From contig JASJCL010000035.1 of assembly GCA_030066015.1 (NCBI GenBank), positions 1 to 63,197 on the forward strand: a stretch of 63,197 bases of DNA. Reading direction: 5' to 3'. Every line of letters starts with the position of its first letter. The first letter of the stretch is position 1. Positions 34,068 through 44,500 of the stretch are shown here, one piece after another. The translations under genes were made by a program, and so were the position numbers. This DNA comes from Desulfosarcinaceae bacterium (GTDB lineage: Bacteria; Desulfobacterota; Desulfobacteria; Desulfobacterales; Desulfosarcinaceae). The notes beneath the pieces were generated by a model. The model saw only the letters and a list, made by a program, of their open reading frames with translations. It was not told where the DNA came from and searched no databases.

Positions 34068-34161
34068 AGCGGGTCCGATGGCGGCAGCCCTCTCGACACA
34101 CTGGCGATGGGATCGCGGTGGGATCGCGAGGCCGGCGTGGTTTGGGGTGCCGCGCAACCAC

Positions 34162-34491
34162 TCACTTGGGCGGCAGGGTTTCCACGAAGGCCTTTGCCTT
34201 GGCGAGCCAGTCGGCCAGCACGCGATCGTCGGCAAACCCTTCCGGCGCCACCATGACCCACCCCTTCATGGCCCGGCCGGTGATATCGAAAGGACGGCAA
34301 TGGGGCTGGGTCAGTGCGTCGGCCGCCTGGTCAACGCCCAGGCGCAGAATGAGAAACTCCTTGTATACCCCGCAGACCATGTTGCCGTGGAGAAGGCAGC
34401 AGACCCCGCCAAACATCTTTTTCTCCACCACATCGGACCATTGTCTCAGGACCGCGTTGATGCGCATCTGAACGCTATCATCGTAGGGCAT
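34162..34491 (-). CDS. TfoX N-terminal domain protein
   Basis: A 109-residue protein with the TfoX-N fold: MPYDDSVQMRINAVLRQWSD, then KKMFGGVCCLLHGNMVCGVY (the conserved KxMFGG), ILRLG, and RPFDITGRAMKGWVMV. In proteobacteria full-length TfoX controls competence, but single-domain versions like this are widespread and of unknown function. The ATG at 34491 has GGAGGCAGC directly upstream. Confidence 0.85.
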   Translation of the reverse strand: MPYDDSVQMRINAVLRQWSDVVEKKMFGGVCCLLHGNMVCGVYKEFLILRLGVDQAADALTQPHCRPFDITGRAMKGWVMVAPEGFADDRVLADWLAKAKAFVETLPPK

Positions 34492-34576
34492 GCTGCCTCC
34501 CTTTCCTGCTGGCGTGGGTTTGGGATCTGGTCTATTGGTGGGCCCATGGGCCCAAGTCGCGCGAAGATCGCTCCCC

Positions 34577-36847
34577 TTACCGGAGCCACTCGCTGAACGG
34601 CGCGCCGTCCCGCAGCAGGCGATAGCGGATGAAGGCGTTGAGGCAGCGCATGGCCCGGTTGGCGGTGAGGTAGGTGGGCACCCCACCGGCATCCAGGGTC
34701 TTGCCAAGCTTGTTGTATACCGCATCGGCATTGGAGACCACGTTGACCGATACGGCCGTGGGTTTTCGGTAGCGGTGGACCAGGCGGACGATGCGGGCGG
34801 CGATGTTGTCCGGGTTGGTGTCGATCTCGGCGTCGGTGGTGTGGATGAGGGTGCTCTGGGGAACGATGGAGACCATGAGCGCATCCACGCCATCTGCGGC
34901 CAAGACCGCCTCGATACTGCCCTCGAAGGTGGCGTCATCGGCCATGGGCGTCAGGTCGAGGAGAGGATCGGGCACCACCATGGGGGGTAGAATCTTGTTC
35001 AGGGCCGCCTCGGTACGCGCATCAAAGCGGGCCAGCTCCAGGTTGCCCAGGTGATCGGCCGCAAGTGTTTTTTCGTAACCGGCATTGGCGATGATGGCCA
35101 CCCGGTTGCCCTTGACGGTGAAATCGGCCATGAGGGCGAAGGTCTTGATGAAATCCCCATGGTCGATCATGCTGTCCGCCACGATGAGACCGGCCTGTTT
35201 CATGGCGGCCTTGGCCACGGCGTACTCACCGGCGATGCTGGCCGTATGGCTCTCGGTGGCTTTCTGGCCCGCCTCGGTGCGGCCCGCCTTGTAGACCACT
35301 ACCGGTTTTTCGCCGCGGGCGGCGATATCAAAGAAGCGCCTCCCGGCGCCGGGCTTGAATCCCTCAATGTAGCAGCTGATCACGGATACCGATGGATCCT
35401 GCTGGAAGAAATCCACCAGATCGCAGACATCCACATCGAGTTGGTTGCCGTAACTGACGATGACCTTCGGGCTGATGGCGTTTTTGAGATTCTCCAGCTC
35501 GATGATCCCCAGCGCCCCGCTCTGGCTGAGCAGCACCACGTTATTCTCCTCGCCCAAATTGACGGCAAACTTCTCTTCGGGAATGAAGAAGGTATTGACA
35601 CCCGGCTGATCATTGCCACCGGCGGTGATAATGCCCAAGCAATTGGGTCCCATCACCCGTATCTGGTTGGCCATGGCCAATTCTCGGATCTCCGCCTCCA
35701 GATCCCGGTGCTGGGCGATCTCGCTGAAGCCGCTCGGGATGAGAATCGCCGCCGGGATTCGCTTGGTGGCGCAGTCGGCCATCACGGCCATGCAGGCGGC
35801 CGCCGGCACGGTGACGATGGCCAGGTCCACCGGATGGGGGATCTCCTTGAGGGAAGCGTAGAGCGGCAACTCCTTCCCGTCCAGCAGCAAGATGCCGCCC
35901 TTGGGATTGACGGCATAGACATCGCTGCGCCCCAGCTTGAACAGGTTTTCGACGATGATGTTGCCCGACTTGGTCCTGTCGCTGGTGCTGACCCCCACCA
36001 CCGCGACCCCACAGGGATCAAAAAAGGGTTTCAGGGTTTGGGTGGCGGGTGGACCAACGGCATGTTGAGGAGCCGCCGGGGCAAAACTGGCGAAGCCGTC
36101 AATGGCCAGAAAACGGCCGTCGGGCGTGAAGACAAAGGGGTTGACCTCGAACTCGGTGAAAGCGAATCCGGTGTCGTTGGGAAAGAAATTGGAGAAGGCC
36201 ACGGCCATCTCGCTGAAACAGACCCCCGCTTCGACAATTCGGGGGACATAGTCCCCGTGCCCCTGCTGGAGATATTTCTGGTGGATATGGGTGGATTCCA
36301 GCAGGGCCCGCGCCCAGGCACCATCGATGGGGGCCAGAATCAGATTGGGGGCGGAGAAATGCTTGGCGAAGTGTTCCGCATCACTGCCCCCTTTGGAGAA
36401 GGAGATGACGGGTCCGAAGGCTTCGCTCTCCCGAAAGCCAAGCATGATCTCGTTCCCCAGCTCCTGGGTATACGCCACATGCTCCACGAAGAGAATACTG
36501 TCTACCGACACGTTGCGTTCGGCGAAGCGTCGCAGCATCTCCGTAAAGCGATAGCGGACGAAAGCCGGATCCTTGTACACCACCTCCACTCCGCCGGCGG
36601 CCTGTTTGTGCGCCACTTCGGCGGACACGACTTTGAGGACCACCTTGTTGCTGCCGAACATTGAGAGAAAGCGGTCGCTGATGTGATTCGCGTTCTTGAC
36701 GACGGCATGCACCGGGGCCCTCAGGCCAAAGGCCTTTAGAATGGCGTATACTTCATGCTCGTAGAGGGTGTGTCGACCCGCCTGGTGGGCCTGCTGCAGC
36801 ATATCGATGATCATCGCCCGGACAGGGGCCGTCAGGGGTGTCGGCAT
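34577..36847 (-). CDS. ADP-forming acyl-CoA synthetase (acetate-CoA ligase type)
   Basis: A 756-residue NDP-forming acyl-CoA synthetase with domains in beta-alpha order: ATP-grasp first (to about residue 270), then a CoA-binding domain (DPCGVAVVGVSTSDRTKSGN) and succinyl-CoA-ligase-like domains. VVLLSQSGALGIIELENL and the histidine segment ESHTASIAGEYAV are the phosphoryl-transfer regions. It interconverts acyl-CoA and acid with ATP formation, useful for energy conservation in anaerobes. The ATG at 36847 follows AAGGAAG; the open frame upstream is a low-complexity Arg/Ala stretch from a 12-bp repeat. The substrate acid is unknown. Confidence 0.88.
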   Translation of the reverse strand: MPTPLTAPVRAMIIDMLQQAHQAGRHTLYEHEVYAILKAFGLRAPVHAVVKNANHISDRFLSMFGSNKVVLKVVSAEVAHKQAAGGVEVVYKDPAFVRYRFTEMLRRFAERNVSVDSILFVEHVAYTQELGNEIMLGFRESEAFGPVISFSKGGSDAEHFAKHFSAPNLILAPIDGAWARALLESTHIHQKYLQQGHGDYVPRIVEAGVCFSEMAVAFSNFFPNDTGFAFTEFEVNPFVFTPDGRFLAIDGFASFAPAAPQHAVGPPATQTLKPFFDPCGVAVVGVSTSDRTKSGNIIVENLFKLGRSDVYAVNPKGGILLLDGKELPLYASLKEIPHPVDLAIVTVPAAACMAVMADCATKRIPAAILIPSGFSEIAQHRDLEAEIRELAMANQIRVMGPNCLGIITAGGNDQPGVNTFFIPEEKFAVNLGEENNVVLLSQSGALGIIELENLKNAISPKVIVSYGNQLDVDVCDLVDFFQQDPSVSVISCYIEGFKPGAGRRFFDIAARGEKPVVVYKAGRTEAGQKATESHTASIAGEYAVAKAAMKQAGLIVADSMIDHGDFIKTFALMADFTVKGNRVAIIANAGYEKTLAADHLGNLELARFDARTEAALNKILPPMVVPDPLLDLTPMADDATFEGSIEAVLAADGVDALMVSIVPQSTLIHTTDAEIDTNPDNIAARIVRLVHRYRKPTAVSVNVVSNADAVYNKLGKTLDAGGVPTYLTANRAMRCLNAFIRYRLLRDGAPFSEWLR

Positions 36848-37193
36848 GGCGGTGCTTCCTTGGCTGTGGGATTCGACGCTCCTCACTATTAGCGCATGCG
36901 GCGTTGAAAAGCGAGCGGCTCTGACGAGGGCTCTGACGAGGGCTCTGGGGAGGACTCTGAAGAGGGCGCTGGTGGGCGAACGGCTCACGGCAGCAAGCGC
37001 GATCTGCGCAGCCGTTCCGCAACGACCCCGGCTAGAGAACCTTCTGCAACGTCACTGTTTTTCGTTCACTGCGAAATCGCTCCAACATTTTGTTACAAAC
37101 GGTTACCGGCCCGAAAAGCTTCTTCCGGTCAATCCGAATATATCTCCATCATCGATACCGTTCTGCGACAGACTTTCAAACAAAGGAGGCCTT
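36848..37193. other. Divergent intergenic region
   Basis: 346 bases between the acyl-CoA synthetase and the Spy-like lipoprotein. It contains the tandem repeat at 36917-36964. AAAGGAGGC just before the lipoprotein ATG is a strong ribosome binding site. No gene or convincing promoter pair is seen. Confidence 0.4.
36917..36964 (+). repeat. 12-bp tandem direct repeat (4 units)
   Basis: GGCTCTGACGAG occurs twice in a row (36917-36940), followed by the variants GGCTCTGGGGAG and GACTCTGAAGAG, and a degenerate fifth unit. It lies upstream of two divergent genes. Function unknown; probably slippage-derived. Confidence 0.8.
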
Positions 37194-37643
37194 ATGCTAC
37201 ACAAACTGATGATGGCGATGATGGTGTTGGGATTGGTTGGCGGAATGCTGTTTTTCACCGGCTGCCGACGAGACGCTGGACGACATCCCGACCCGGAGCG
37301 AATCGCGGCGAAGATCGCCGAACGCCTGGATCTGGACGAGACCCAACAGGCCCGACTCACGGAGATCGTGTTCGCGCTGGAGGCCGATCTCACAGAACTC
37401 CACGATGCCGAGCCGGATCCCCACCAGATGATGGCCGACATGATCCGATCGGAGCGGTTGGATGGCGTTGCCCTGGAGCAGCTGTACACCGCCAAGCGCG
37501 AGACGGTGGATCAGATGGCGGAAAAGGTGATCCCGGCCCTGGTGGATTTCCACGCCATCTTGACCCCGGAGCAGCGGGAGACCCTGGCGGCGCGCATCGA
37601 AGACCACGAACTCCACCGGCGCTGCCGCTTCGCGCGGCGCTGA
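37194..37643 (+). CDS. Spy/CpxP-like periplasmic lipoprotein
   Basis: A 149-residue protein with a lipoprotein signal (MLHKLMMAMMVLGLVGGMLF then FTGC, Cys near residue 24). The helical mature domain resembles Spy/CpxP and heavy-metal-resistance proteins: DLDETQQARLTEIVFALEAD and a closing LTPEQRETLAARIEDH, the LTxxQ motif family. Such proteins buffer envelope stress as chaperones or as inhibitors of the Cpx sensor. Directly downstream are a response regulator and sensor kinase of the Cpx type, so the three likely form one envelope-stress module. A strong AAAGGAGGC ribosome site precedes the ATG. Confidence 0.82.
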   Translation: MLHKLMMAMMVLGLVGGMLFFTGCRRDAGRHPDPERIAAKIAERLDLDETQQARLTEIVFALEADLTELHDAEPDPHQMMADMIRSERLDGVALEQLYTAKRETVDQMAEKVIPALVDFHAILTPEQRETLAARIEDHELHRRCRFARR

Positions 37644-37706
37644 ACTGCACCGGCAGCGGGAGCGGCTTTATGCGCCTCCCGCTGCCGGCTGCGCACGGAC
37701 GGCCCC

Positions 37707-38405
37707 ATGGCAGAACCCAGACCAACCCTCTTGATGATCGATGATGACGAGAAGCTCAACGCTCTCTTGGCGGAATTTTTTGACGGTTTCGGTTTCCACA
37801 GCCTCTCGGCCACCGATCCGGAGACCGGCTTGAAACTGCTGCAGCGGATGAAACCCGATCTGGTGATACTGGACGTCATGCTGCCGGGAATGAATGGTTT
37901 CGAGGTTTGCAAGGAGATCCGCCGGCGCTCCGATGTGCCCATCATCATGCTCACCGCCCGCGGCGATGTCACCGACCGTATCGTCGGATTGGAGTTGGGT
38001 GCCGACGACTATCTGCCGAAGCCATTTGAGCCACGGGAGCTGGTGGCCCGGATTCAAACGGTTCTACGTCGCGGTAGGGCTGGCGACGACAGGGATCTCC
38101 TCAGCTTCGGCGATCTGCGCATCGACCCCACCGCGCGCACGGTCGTCTTGCGCGAAGCGCCCCTGAACTTGACCACCAACGAGTTCGACGCGCTCCTGCT
38201 CCTGGCGGCGAAGCCAGGCAAGGTCTTCAGCCGCGACGAGATCCTCAACGCCCTGCGGGGCATCGACTGTGATGCCTACAACCGATCCGTCGACATCACC
38301 ATGAGCCGGTTGCGCCAGAAGCTGGGGGACGACCCAAAATCGCCGCGCTTCATCAAAACCGTCTGGGGAACCGGTTACGTCTTCATCGGAGAGGCGGCTA
38401 AATGA
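37707..38405 (+). CDS. OmpR/CpxR-type response regulator
   Basis: A 232-residue two-component regulator. The receiver domain has DDDEK near the start, the phosphorylated Asp in VILDVMLPGMNGFEV (about residue 54), IIMLTARGD and the Lys in YLPKPFEPRELVARI. The C-terminal winged helix includes TTNEFDALLLLAAKPGKVFS and RSVDITMSRLRQKLGDDP. Its stop overlaps the ATG of the sensor kinase (ATGA). Together with the Spy-like lipoprotein upstream it resembles the CpxRA envelope-stress system. Confidence 0.93.
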   Translation: MAEPRPTLLMIDDDEKLNALLAEFFDGFGFHSLSATDPETGLKLLQRMKPDLVILDVMLPGMNGFEVCKEIRRRSDVPIIMLTARGDVTDRIVGLELGADDYLPKPFEPRELVARIQTVLRRGRAGDDRDLLSFGDLRIDPTARTVVLREAPLNLTTNEFDALLLLAAKPGKVFSRDEILNALRGIDCDAYNRSVDITMSRLRQKLGDDPKSPRFIKTVWGTGYVFIGEAAK

Positions 38406-39733
38406 TCTTCGCCCGTCTCCGGCGTCTACCGCGCTCCATATTCACCAAATTGCTGCTGGTGATTCTGGTGGCGGGGATCTGTCTCAACTTCACCCTGGGG
38501 GCCTTCTTCCACCATGCGTATCGGCGATTGGCCAACTCCCCCCTCAAACGCAACTTGGCCCAATACGCCCACCTCCTCGTGGCGGACATGGGCATACCGC
38601 CCGATCCGGCGCGGGCCCGCCGTCTGGCGTCCGAAGCGGGGCTACTAATCTGGTATCACGGACCCGAGCGGGTCTGGGCCAACACCCGTATTTCACTGCC
38701 GGCCATCGAGTGGGAAGATCGGCGCACGATCTGGTCCGAACGCGCCGCCATTCGCCACGTGCGCCACCACGGCCATTTTTATCTCCGCTATGAGATCGAT
38801 GCCCAGCGGTTTACCTTTCGGTTGGCCAAACCAGATTTCGAGGCCGAGGATGTGGTCAAAGGGGGGCTTTTCATCCTGGCGGCCCTCTCCATCACCCTGG
38901 GCTTGGTGTTCATCTTCGTTCGCCGCATCCTCAAACCGGTGGACCACCTTACCCGGGGTGTCCACCAGGTGGCCGCGGGCCGCCTGGACCACCGGGTTCC
39001 GGAAACCGGGGTAGATGAGTTCAGCCAGCTGGCCCGAGCGTTCAACCAGATGACGGGGCGGATAAAATCCTCCCTGGAGGCGCGCGAACAACTCCTCCTG
39101 GACGTGAGTCACGAACTGCGCTCTCCCATCACTCGGATGCGGGTGGCCCTCGAATTCCTGCCGGACAGCAAGGCCAGAGCCGCCTTGGCGGAAGATGTGG
39201 CGGCGATGGATGCGCTGGTGGGCCAGATCCTGGAGGAGGCCCGCACCCATCATGAGGCCGGTCAGCTCGATCTGATCCCCCTGGATCTGGCGGCGGCCGT
39301 GAAGACGGCGGCCGACGGATTCAGCGCGCGTCGACCCGGTGTTGTGCTCAACATCCCCGAGGGTGATTGGCAGGTCCCGGCCGACGCAGCCAAGGTCCAG
39401 ACGGTCCTCTCCAATTTGCTGGAGAACGCCATTAAATACAGCACCACCGATAGCGGCGCCGTGCGCGTCGAGTTGCGGCACCAGGCAGAGGGGATCGAGA
39501 TCCGCATTCGGGACGAGGGCGTCGGCATCCCTCCTGCCGATCTGGAACACATTCTGGAACCCTTTTATCGGGTGGATAAATCGCGCACCAAGGCGACCGG
39601 GGGATATGGTTTGGGATTGAGCCTCTGCCACACCATCATGCAGGCCCACCGCGGCCGGATCACCATCAGCAGCCAAATGGGTCGCGGCACCGAGGTAACC
39701 CTCTTATTTCCCATCGATGGGGCGCTGGGGTAA
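38402..39733 (+). CDS. CpxA-like sensor histidine kinase
   Basis: A 443-residue membrane kinase. TM1 is at about residues 15-38 (LLLVILVAGICLNFTLGAFF), with a periplasmic sensor of about 110 residues; TM2 follows (GGLFILAALSITLGLVFIFV), then a HAMP linker. The phospho-acceptor His is in LDVSHELRSPITRMRVAL, and the ATPase boxes are LSNLLENAIKYS, IRDEGVGIPPADLEHI and GGYGLGLSLCHTI. It pairs with the overlapping response regulator. Envelope stress is the probable signal, by analogy with Cpx. Confidence 0.92.
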   Translation: MIFARLRRLPRSIFTKLLLVILVAGICLNFTLGAFFHHAYRRLANSPLKRNLAQYAHLLVADMGIPPDPARARRLASEAGLLIWYHGPERVWANTRISLPAIEWEDRRTIWSERAAIRHVRHHGHFYLRYEIDAQRFTFRLAKPDFEAEDVVKGGLFILAALSITLGLVFIFVRRILKPVDHLTRGVHQVAAGRLDHRVPETGVDEFSQLARAFNQMTGRIKSSLEAREQLLLDVSHELRSPITRMRVALEFLPDSKARAALAEDVAAMDALVGQILEEARTHHEAGQLDLIPLDLAAAVKTAADGFSARRPGVVLNIPEGDWQVPADAAKVQTVLSNLLENAIKYSTTDSGAVRVELRHQAEGIEIRIRDEGVGIPPADLEHILEPFYRVDKSRTKATGGYGLGLSLCHTIMQAHRGRITISSQMGRGTEVTLLFPIDGALG

Positions 39734-39754
39734 CGCTCCTCCCCGCCGGCGCCC

Positions 39755-40693
39755 TCAATGACGGGCCGTTTCCGCCTCCCGCGCGGCGCTATGGGTGGCA
39801 CCGAGCAGCGCCTGTGCCCGCTTGCGGATCTCCTCGTAGGGATCCGTGGCGAGCGCGGCAATTTGCGGCGTCAGGGACGAAATCGCATCGGGCGCCTGAT
39901 GATACAGCTGGTCGAGGGCCAGGGCGCGAACCGCCGGGTCACTGTCCCGTAGACAGCCGGCGTATTCATCGAGATCCTCAATAATGGCGCTGACCCGACC
40001 GAGCAGGGAGAGCGCATCCAGGCGCAGCTCCGGATCGGGATGGGACAGGTAGTCGCGATAGGTGATCGCCACGCGTTCATCGGCACCGGCAAAACGTTCA
40101 ATATTGTAGAGGATCACCTTTTGCTGGGCCGGCGGGGCGGTCTGCAGACGTTCGATGAAAGGGGCCACAATGCGGGCATCCCCCAGGTTGGTGAGGGCTT
40201 CGACGGCCGCCTCCTGCACATCGGCATCGCTGTCATAAAGGACTTTGAGCAGGTCCAGCACGCAGTCCAGATGGCCTTCCCACCCAAGTGCGATGGCGGC
40301 GTTGGCCCGCCGCTGGGGCTGGGGGTTGTCCAACTCTTCGGTGAGGTGCGCCACCAGGATCGCTTCGATCTCAAGTCCGGGACCCAAGGCACATAGCTGC
40401 ACGGCGGCGAAACGCCGCACGTCATCGGACTGTTCCAAGTCGATCATGATGGTGAAGAGGGTGTCCGCGGCACTGGGGCGCCGGCTGCTGCCCAGGAGCA
40501 ACAAAATCCGCATTTTCATGGCGGCTGGTGCGATTTCGAATGCCCGCCGCATAAGGAGCACCGCCTGATCATTGATCTCAGGCAGGACCCCGGGCGAAGC
40601 TAGCCAATTCCCGACCCTTTCAAGGGCCCGGTCCCTATCGGGAAATGCGATAACCTTGTTATTACCACTGCCCATAGCGTATACGCGACCCAC
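39755..40693 (-). CDS. HEAT-repeat protein
   Basis: A 312-residue soluble protein made of about eight HEAT-like helical repeats (for example RRANAAIALGWEGHLDCVLD, ADVQEAAVEALTNLGDARIV, DPELRLDALSLLGRVSAIIE, DPAVRALALDQLYHQAPDAI). Such scaffolds mediate protein-protein contacts. No catalytic motif, signal peptide or membrane segment is seen. It converges on the sensor kinase gene and diverges from the rhomboid gene; its partner is unknown. Confidence 0.8.
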   Translation of the reverse strand: MGRVYAMGSGNNKVIAFPDRDRALERVGNWLASPGVLPEINDQAVLLMRRAFEIAPAAMKMRILLLLGSSRRPSAADTLFTIMIDLEQSDDVRRFAAVQLCALGPGLEIEAILVAHLTEELDNPQPQRRANAAIALGWEGHLDCVLDLLKVLYDSDADVQEAAVEALTNLGDARIVAPFIERLQTAPPAQQKVILYNIERFAGADERVAITYRDYLSHPDPELRLDALSLLGRVSAIIEDLDEYAGCLRDSDPAVRALALDQLYHQAPDAISSLTPQIAALATDPYEEIRKRAQALLGATHSAAREAETARH

Positions 40694-40778
40694 TTAGGAT
40701 AGTTACTGGCAGAGATGGCTCCCACAGCGGCCCACCTCCGCAGAATTCTCAACCACCGCTCTCAAGAGGTCAACCCTT

Positions 40779-41456
40779 TTGCTGCCCCTCGGTGATAAAA
40801 ACCCCACCCGTCGCCTGGCGCTGGTCAACATCCTGCTGATTGCCGCCAATGTGACGATCTACCTCTACCAGCGCTTTTACGCACCCGCTGGTGCGGCGGA
40901 TTTCATCCAGCGCTTCGGCTTCGTTCCCCATCTGCTCTCCTCCCTGGATCAAACGGGGACGGCCGCGGCCGCCTGGGTCCCCGTTACCTTGGTTACCGGC
41001 ATCTTTTTGCACGGCGGCTGGTTTCACCTGGGTAGCAACATGCTGTTCCTGTGGATCTTCGGCGACAATGTGGAGGATCGCCTGGGCCATGGCCGCTATC
41101 TGCTCTTCTACCTGCTCTGCGGCATATTGGCCGCTCTGGCCCACTTCTGCGCCCATCCCGGGTCTACCCTGCCCACGATCGGCGCCTCGGGAGCGATCGC
41201 CGGTGTTATGGGCGCCTACGTTTTTCTGTTCCCCAAGGCCCGCATCCGCACCCTTGTGGTGGTGATCATCTTCATTCAGATATTCCACCTACCCGCCTGG
41301 TTTCTCATCGGCATCTGGTTCGTCACCCAGATCCTCAGTGCGGCCACCGAACTGGCCACCGCACAGGTTGCCGGTATCGCCTGGTTCGCCCACATCGGCG
41401 GATTTGTGGCCGGAGTTCTGCTGCTGCTGGCCCTCAAGCCGGATTCCCGAACTTAA
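40779..41456 (+). CDS. Rhomboid-family intramembrane serine protease
   Basis: A 225-residue polytopic membrane protease that cuts substrates within or next to the membrane. The catalytic serine is in TIGASGAIAGVMGAY (GxSG) and the histidine in WFAHIGGFVAGVLL. The L1-loop region GGWFHLGSNMLFLWIFGDNV is characteristic. Start is TTG 40779 with AAGAGGT at a suitable distance; no good ATG or GTG fits. The substrate is unknown. Confidence 0.88.
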   Translation: MLPLGDKNPTRRLALVNILLIAANVTIYLYQRFYAPAGAADFIQRFGFVPHLLSSLDQTGTAAAAWVPVTLVTGIFLHGGWFHLGSNMLFLWIFGDNVEDRLGHGRYLLFYLLCGILAALAHFCAHPGSTLPTIGASGAIAGVMGAYVFLFPKARIRTLVVVIIFIQIFHLPAWFLIGIWFVTQILSAATELATAQVAGIAWFAHIGGFVAGVLLLLALKPDSRT

Positions 41457-41501
41457 AGGTGACGATCCAGCCACAGCCGCGACGCCTATTTGGGAAGAAA
41501 C

Positions 41502-44500
41502 CTAATCAAACAATGCCAGTTGCTGCTGCCTGGGCGGTTTTTTCGGATGCTGATTGCGGTCCCATGGAGCGAGCAGATCGTCGGGAATATCCGCCAGAAA
41601 GGGTGAGCGATCCCGCACCTGCAGCTTCCCGTGGACACGCCGCTTGCGGGCGCGGGATAGGAAGAGCCGCTGGCGCGCCCGGGTCATTCCCACATAGAGC
41701 AAGCGGCGCTCTTCGGCCAGATCCACATCCGCGTCCGGCGCCCCACGGGAAATCGGCAGATAGCCATCTTCGCAGCCGGCAATAAATACCACTGGAAACT
41801 CCAATCCCTTGGCTGCGTGCAGGGTCATCAGGGCGACCCGCTCGGCACGCGGATCGTAATAGTCCGTGTCCTCCAAAAGCGCGAGATTTTCCAGCAAACG
41901 CGCCCGGTCCATCTCGGCTGCAGCCGCCTTCTGCAGCAGCAGATCCAGCGCCTGGGTGGTCGTTTCGTCAGCACCGAAGCGGCCGCCGATGGCGCTATGG
42001 TCGATGAGATGACGGAGCTGCTCGACCAGGGGCAAGCGATCCAAAGGGCGGCGCAGTTCGTCGAGGCGTTGGATGAAATCGAACAGATTCTGCTGCCGGG
42101 CCAAAGAGATACCGGGCAGGGGTATCCGCCGGGCGGCGACGAGGGCGTCCGACAGGCCCAACCCCTTGTGGTAGGCCCATCGTTTGACCTGTTGCAGTGT
42201 CTTGGGACCGATACCGGCCTTAAGCGCACCCGCGGCTGTCTCGAAATCGGAAAAAGCGGCACTATTGTTCATCAATTGAACTAGGGCGACCAAGGCGGCG
42301 ATAAGCGGTTCCTCGAGCAGGTGACCGCGGCTGGCGATCTGGCAGGGAATGCCGCCCTTGCCCAGCTGCGCTGCCAGTTGAACGCCTTGCTGGTGGGTGC
42401 GGTAAAGCACGGCAACATCGCCAAAGCTGAGTTGACGGGCGGCGCTCTGATCCTTGACACTGCCAAAATCGAGATGATGAAAGCCGGTTCCGCCGACCAG
42501 CTGTTCAATGGTTTTTCCGATGGCAACCGCCTCGGAGCGCTCGGTAGCTGCCGCCATTTCACAAATCGGCAGGCTCCCCGGCATCTGGGCGACGGGCCGA
42601 TCGTCACCGCTGCCCGTTAGACTGATATGCTGGTTGGCGATCACCTCGTAGGCAGCGCTGAGGACGGTCTGAACTGATCGATAGTTGCGCCGTAGGTGCA
42701 CGACGCGCGCACCGGGATAATCCTCCAGAAACCGGTTGAAGTAGGTAACCCGGGCCCCTCGGAAACCGTAAATGGCTTGGTCAGGATCGCCGATCACGCA
42801 GAGCTGGCTGTGGCCCGGGCATAGCGCTCTGACGATCCGGTACTGACCCGCATTTAGGTCCTGATACTCATCCACAAAGAGATATGGGAATCGCTCGCGG
42901 CAGCTCTGGCGGAAATCGGCATCCTTTTCCAGCAGCGACACCACCTCGAAAATGAGGTCATCGTAGTCCCAGGCACCTAGCTGCCCTAATAGACGCTGGT
43001 AGGTGGGATAGGCGGCGCTGATATCCCGTCCATCGGCTGCGGCCAGCAGATCTTTGCGAGGGGCATCGGGTGGCAGCAGGCCCTGTTTGACGGAACTCAC
43101 CGCCCTCAAGGCAGCCTTGATCGAGATGGTGTCCGAGGTGGGGTCAGCGGTCGCGGCCAGTTTGAGGGCATCCCCCATCAGGGCCGCTTGGCGGTCGCCA
43201 CTGATGATGAATCGCACCGGTTGGGACGCAGCGGGTGTGTTTGATGGGGTCTCCTTTTCAACTGGCAGAGATCCGCGGTCCTTCTCCTGCAGCAATTGCA
43301 GGCAGAGGCCGTGAAAGGTGGCCACGAGCGGCCCCCCGCTGCCGCCAAGGCGCCCAGCCAGTCGTTCCCGCATCTCGGTCGCTGCTTTCTGGGTGAAGGT
43401 GACCGCCAGGATAGTGTCGGCCGGTACCTCGGCATCGTTCACTAAATGAACAATTCGTTCGGTGAGCACCCGCGTCTTGCCGGTACCGGGGCCGGCCACG
43501 ACAATAACGGGGCCGTTGCGGTGATCGATCACCTGCTGCTGTTCGGGATTGAGCTGGATGGTCGCCGGCGCCGTAGCGGTTGCGGTCGGTGCGGCGCGTT
43601 CAGCACCATCTATGGCCGCCAGCACTCGGGACAGGGGTTGTGACATCGAGGCATCTGCATTGGCGCTGACGCGAGGCAGTGGGGCCGGCGCTGCGGTGAC
43701 CGCTTTGGCGGGTTCCACCCCGGTGGCGAACAATCGGCGCTGCCCATCCAATCTGGCCCATTCGTCGGGGCTGAAAATGTTCAGCCGACCATACTCGCCA
43801 TCATAGCCCGGTGAGAAGGTGATCTCACGGTTGCGCATCCGACCGATCGCCTCGCCAAGGTGGGGAATTTCACAGCTGAGGAGCGCCTCCAGGGGCAGGT
43901 CGCGCAGGATCGACAATTCCGGTCCATAGCTTTCCAGCAGCCGCTGTCGGGCCAAGGTAACTCTCTTGGACTTGGGTCCCACCCGGAGCAGCTGGGCAAG
44001 CATGTCCTCCAGGGGAACCAGGTGAACGAATTCGGCGCTGGTGGCTGGCCGGAAGCCCACCGGCCGGTCGGAGAGCGCCTCCACCCGGTGAAGCACCCCC
44101 AGCACCAGTGGCTTGCCACATACCGGGCAAAGACCATCGTAGCGACGGGTCTCGTCGGGCAATAGCTGTACACCACATTTGCGGTGTCCGTCGGCGTGGT
44201 ATTTGCCCTCCTCAGGATAGAACTCGATGGTTCCCTTGAAGTTCCCTGCAGAGGGCTTCTTCAGCGCCTCGAAGATGGCCTCATAGGAAAGCTCGGTATC
44301 AAAGCAATTGGCCTCCCGGCCCAGTTTGGCCGGACTGTGGGCATCTGAGTTGGATACCAGCGTAAATTGGTCCAGGGCGGAAACCCGCCAGTTCATGGGT
44401 GGATCGGAGGAGAGGCCGGTCTCCAGGGCAAAGATGTGGTGGCTGAGATCGCCGAAACAGGCCTCCACCGAATCGAAACCCGACTTGGAGCCCAGCAGGG

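Noticed and set aside
35051-36664. Plus-strand open frame of 537 codons
   Set aside because: Lies opposite the acyl-CoA synthetase, which has clear domain motifs; this frame has none.
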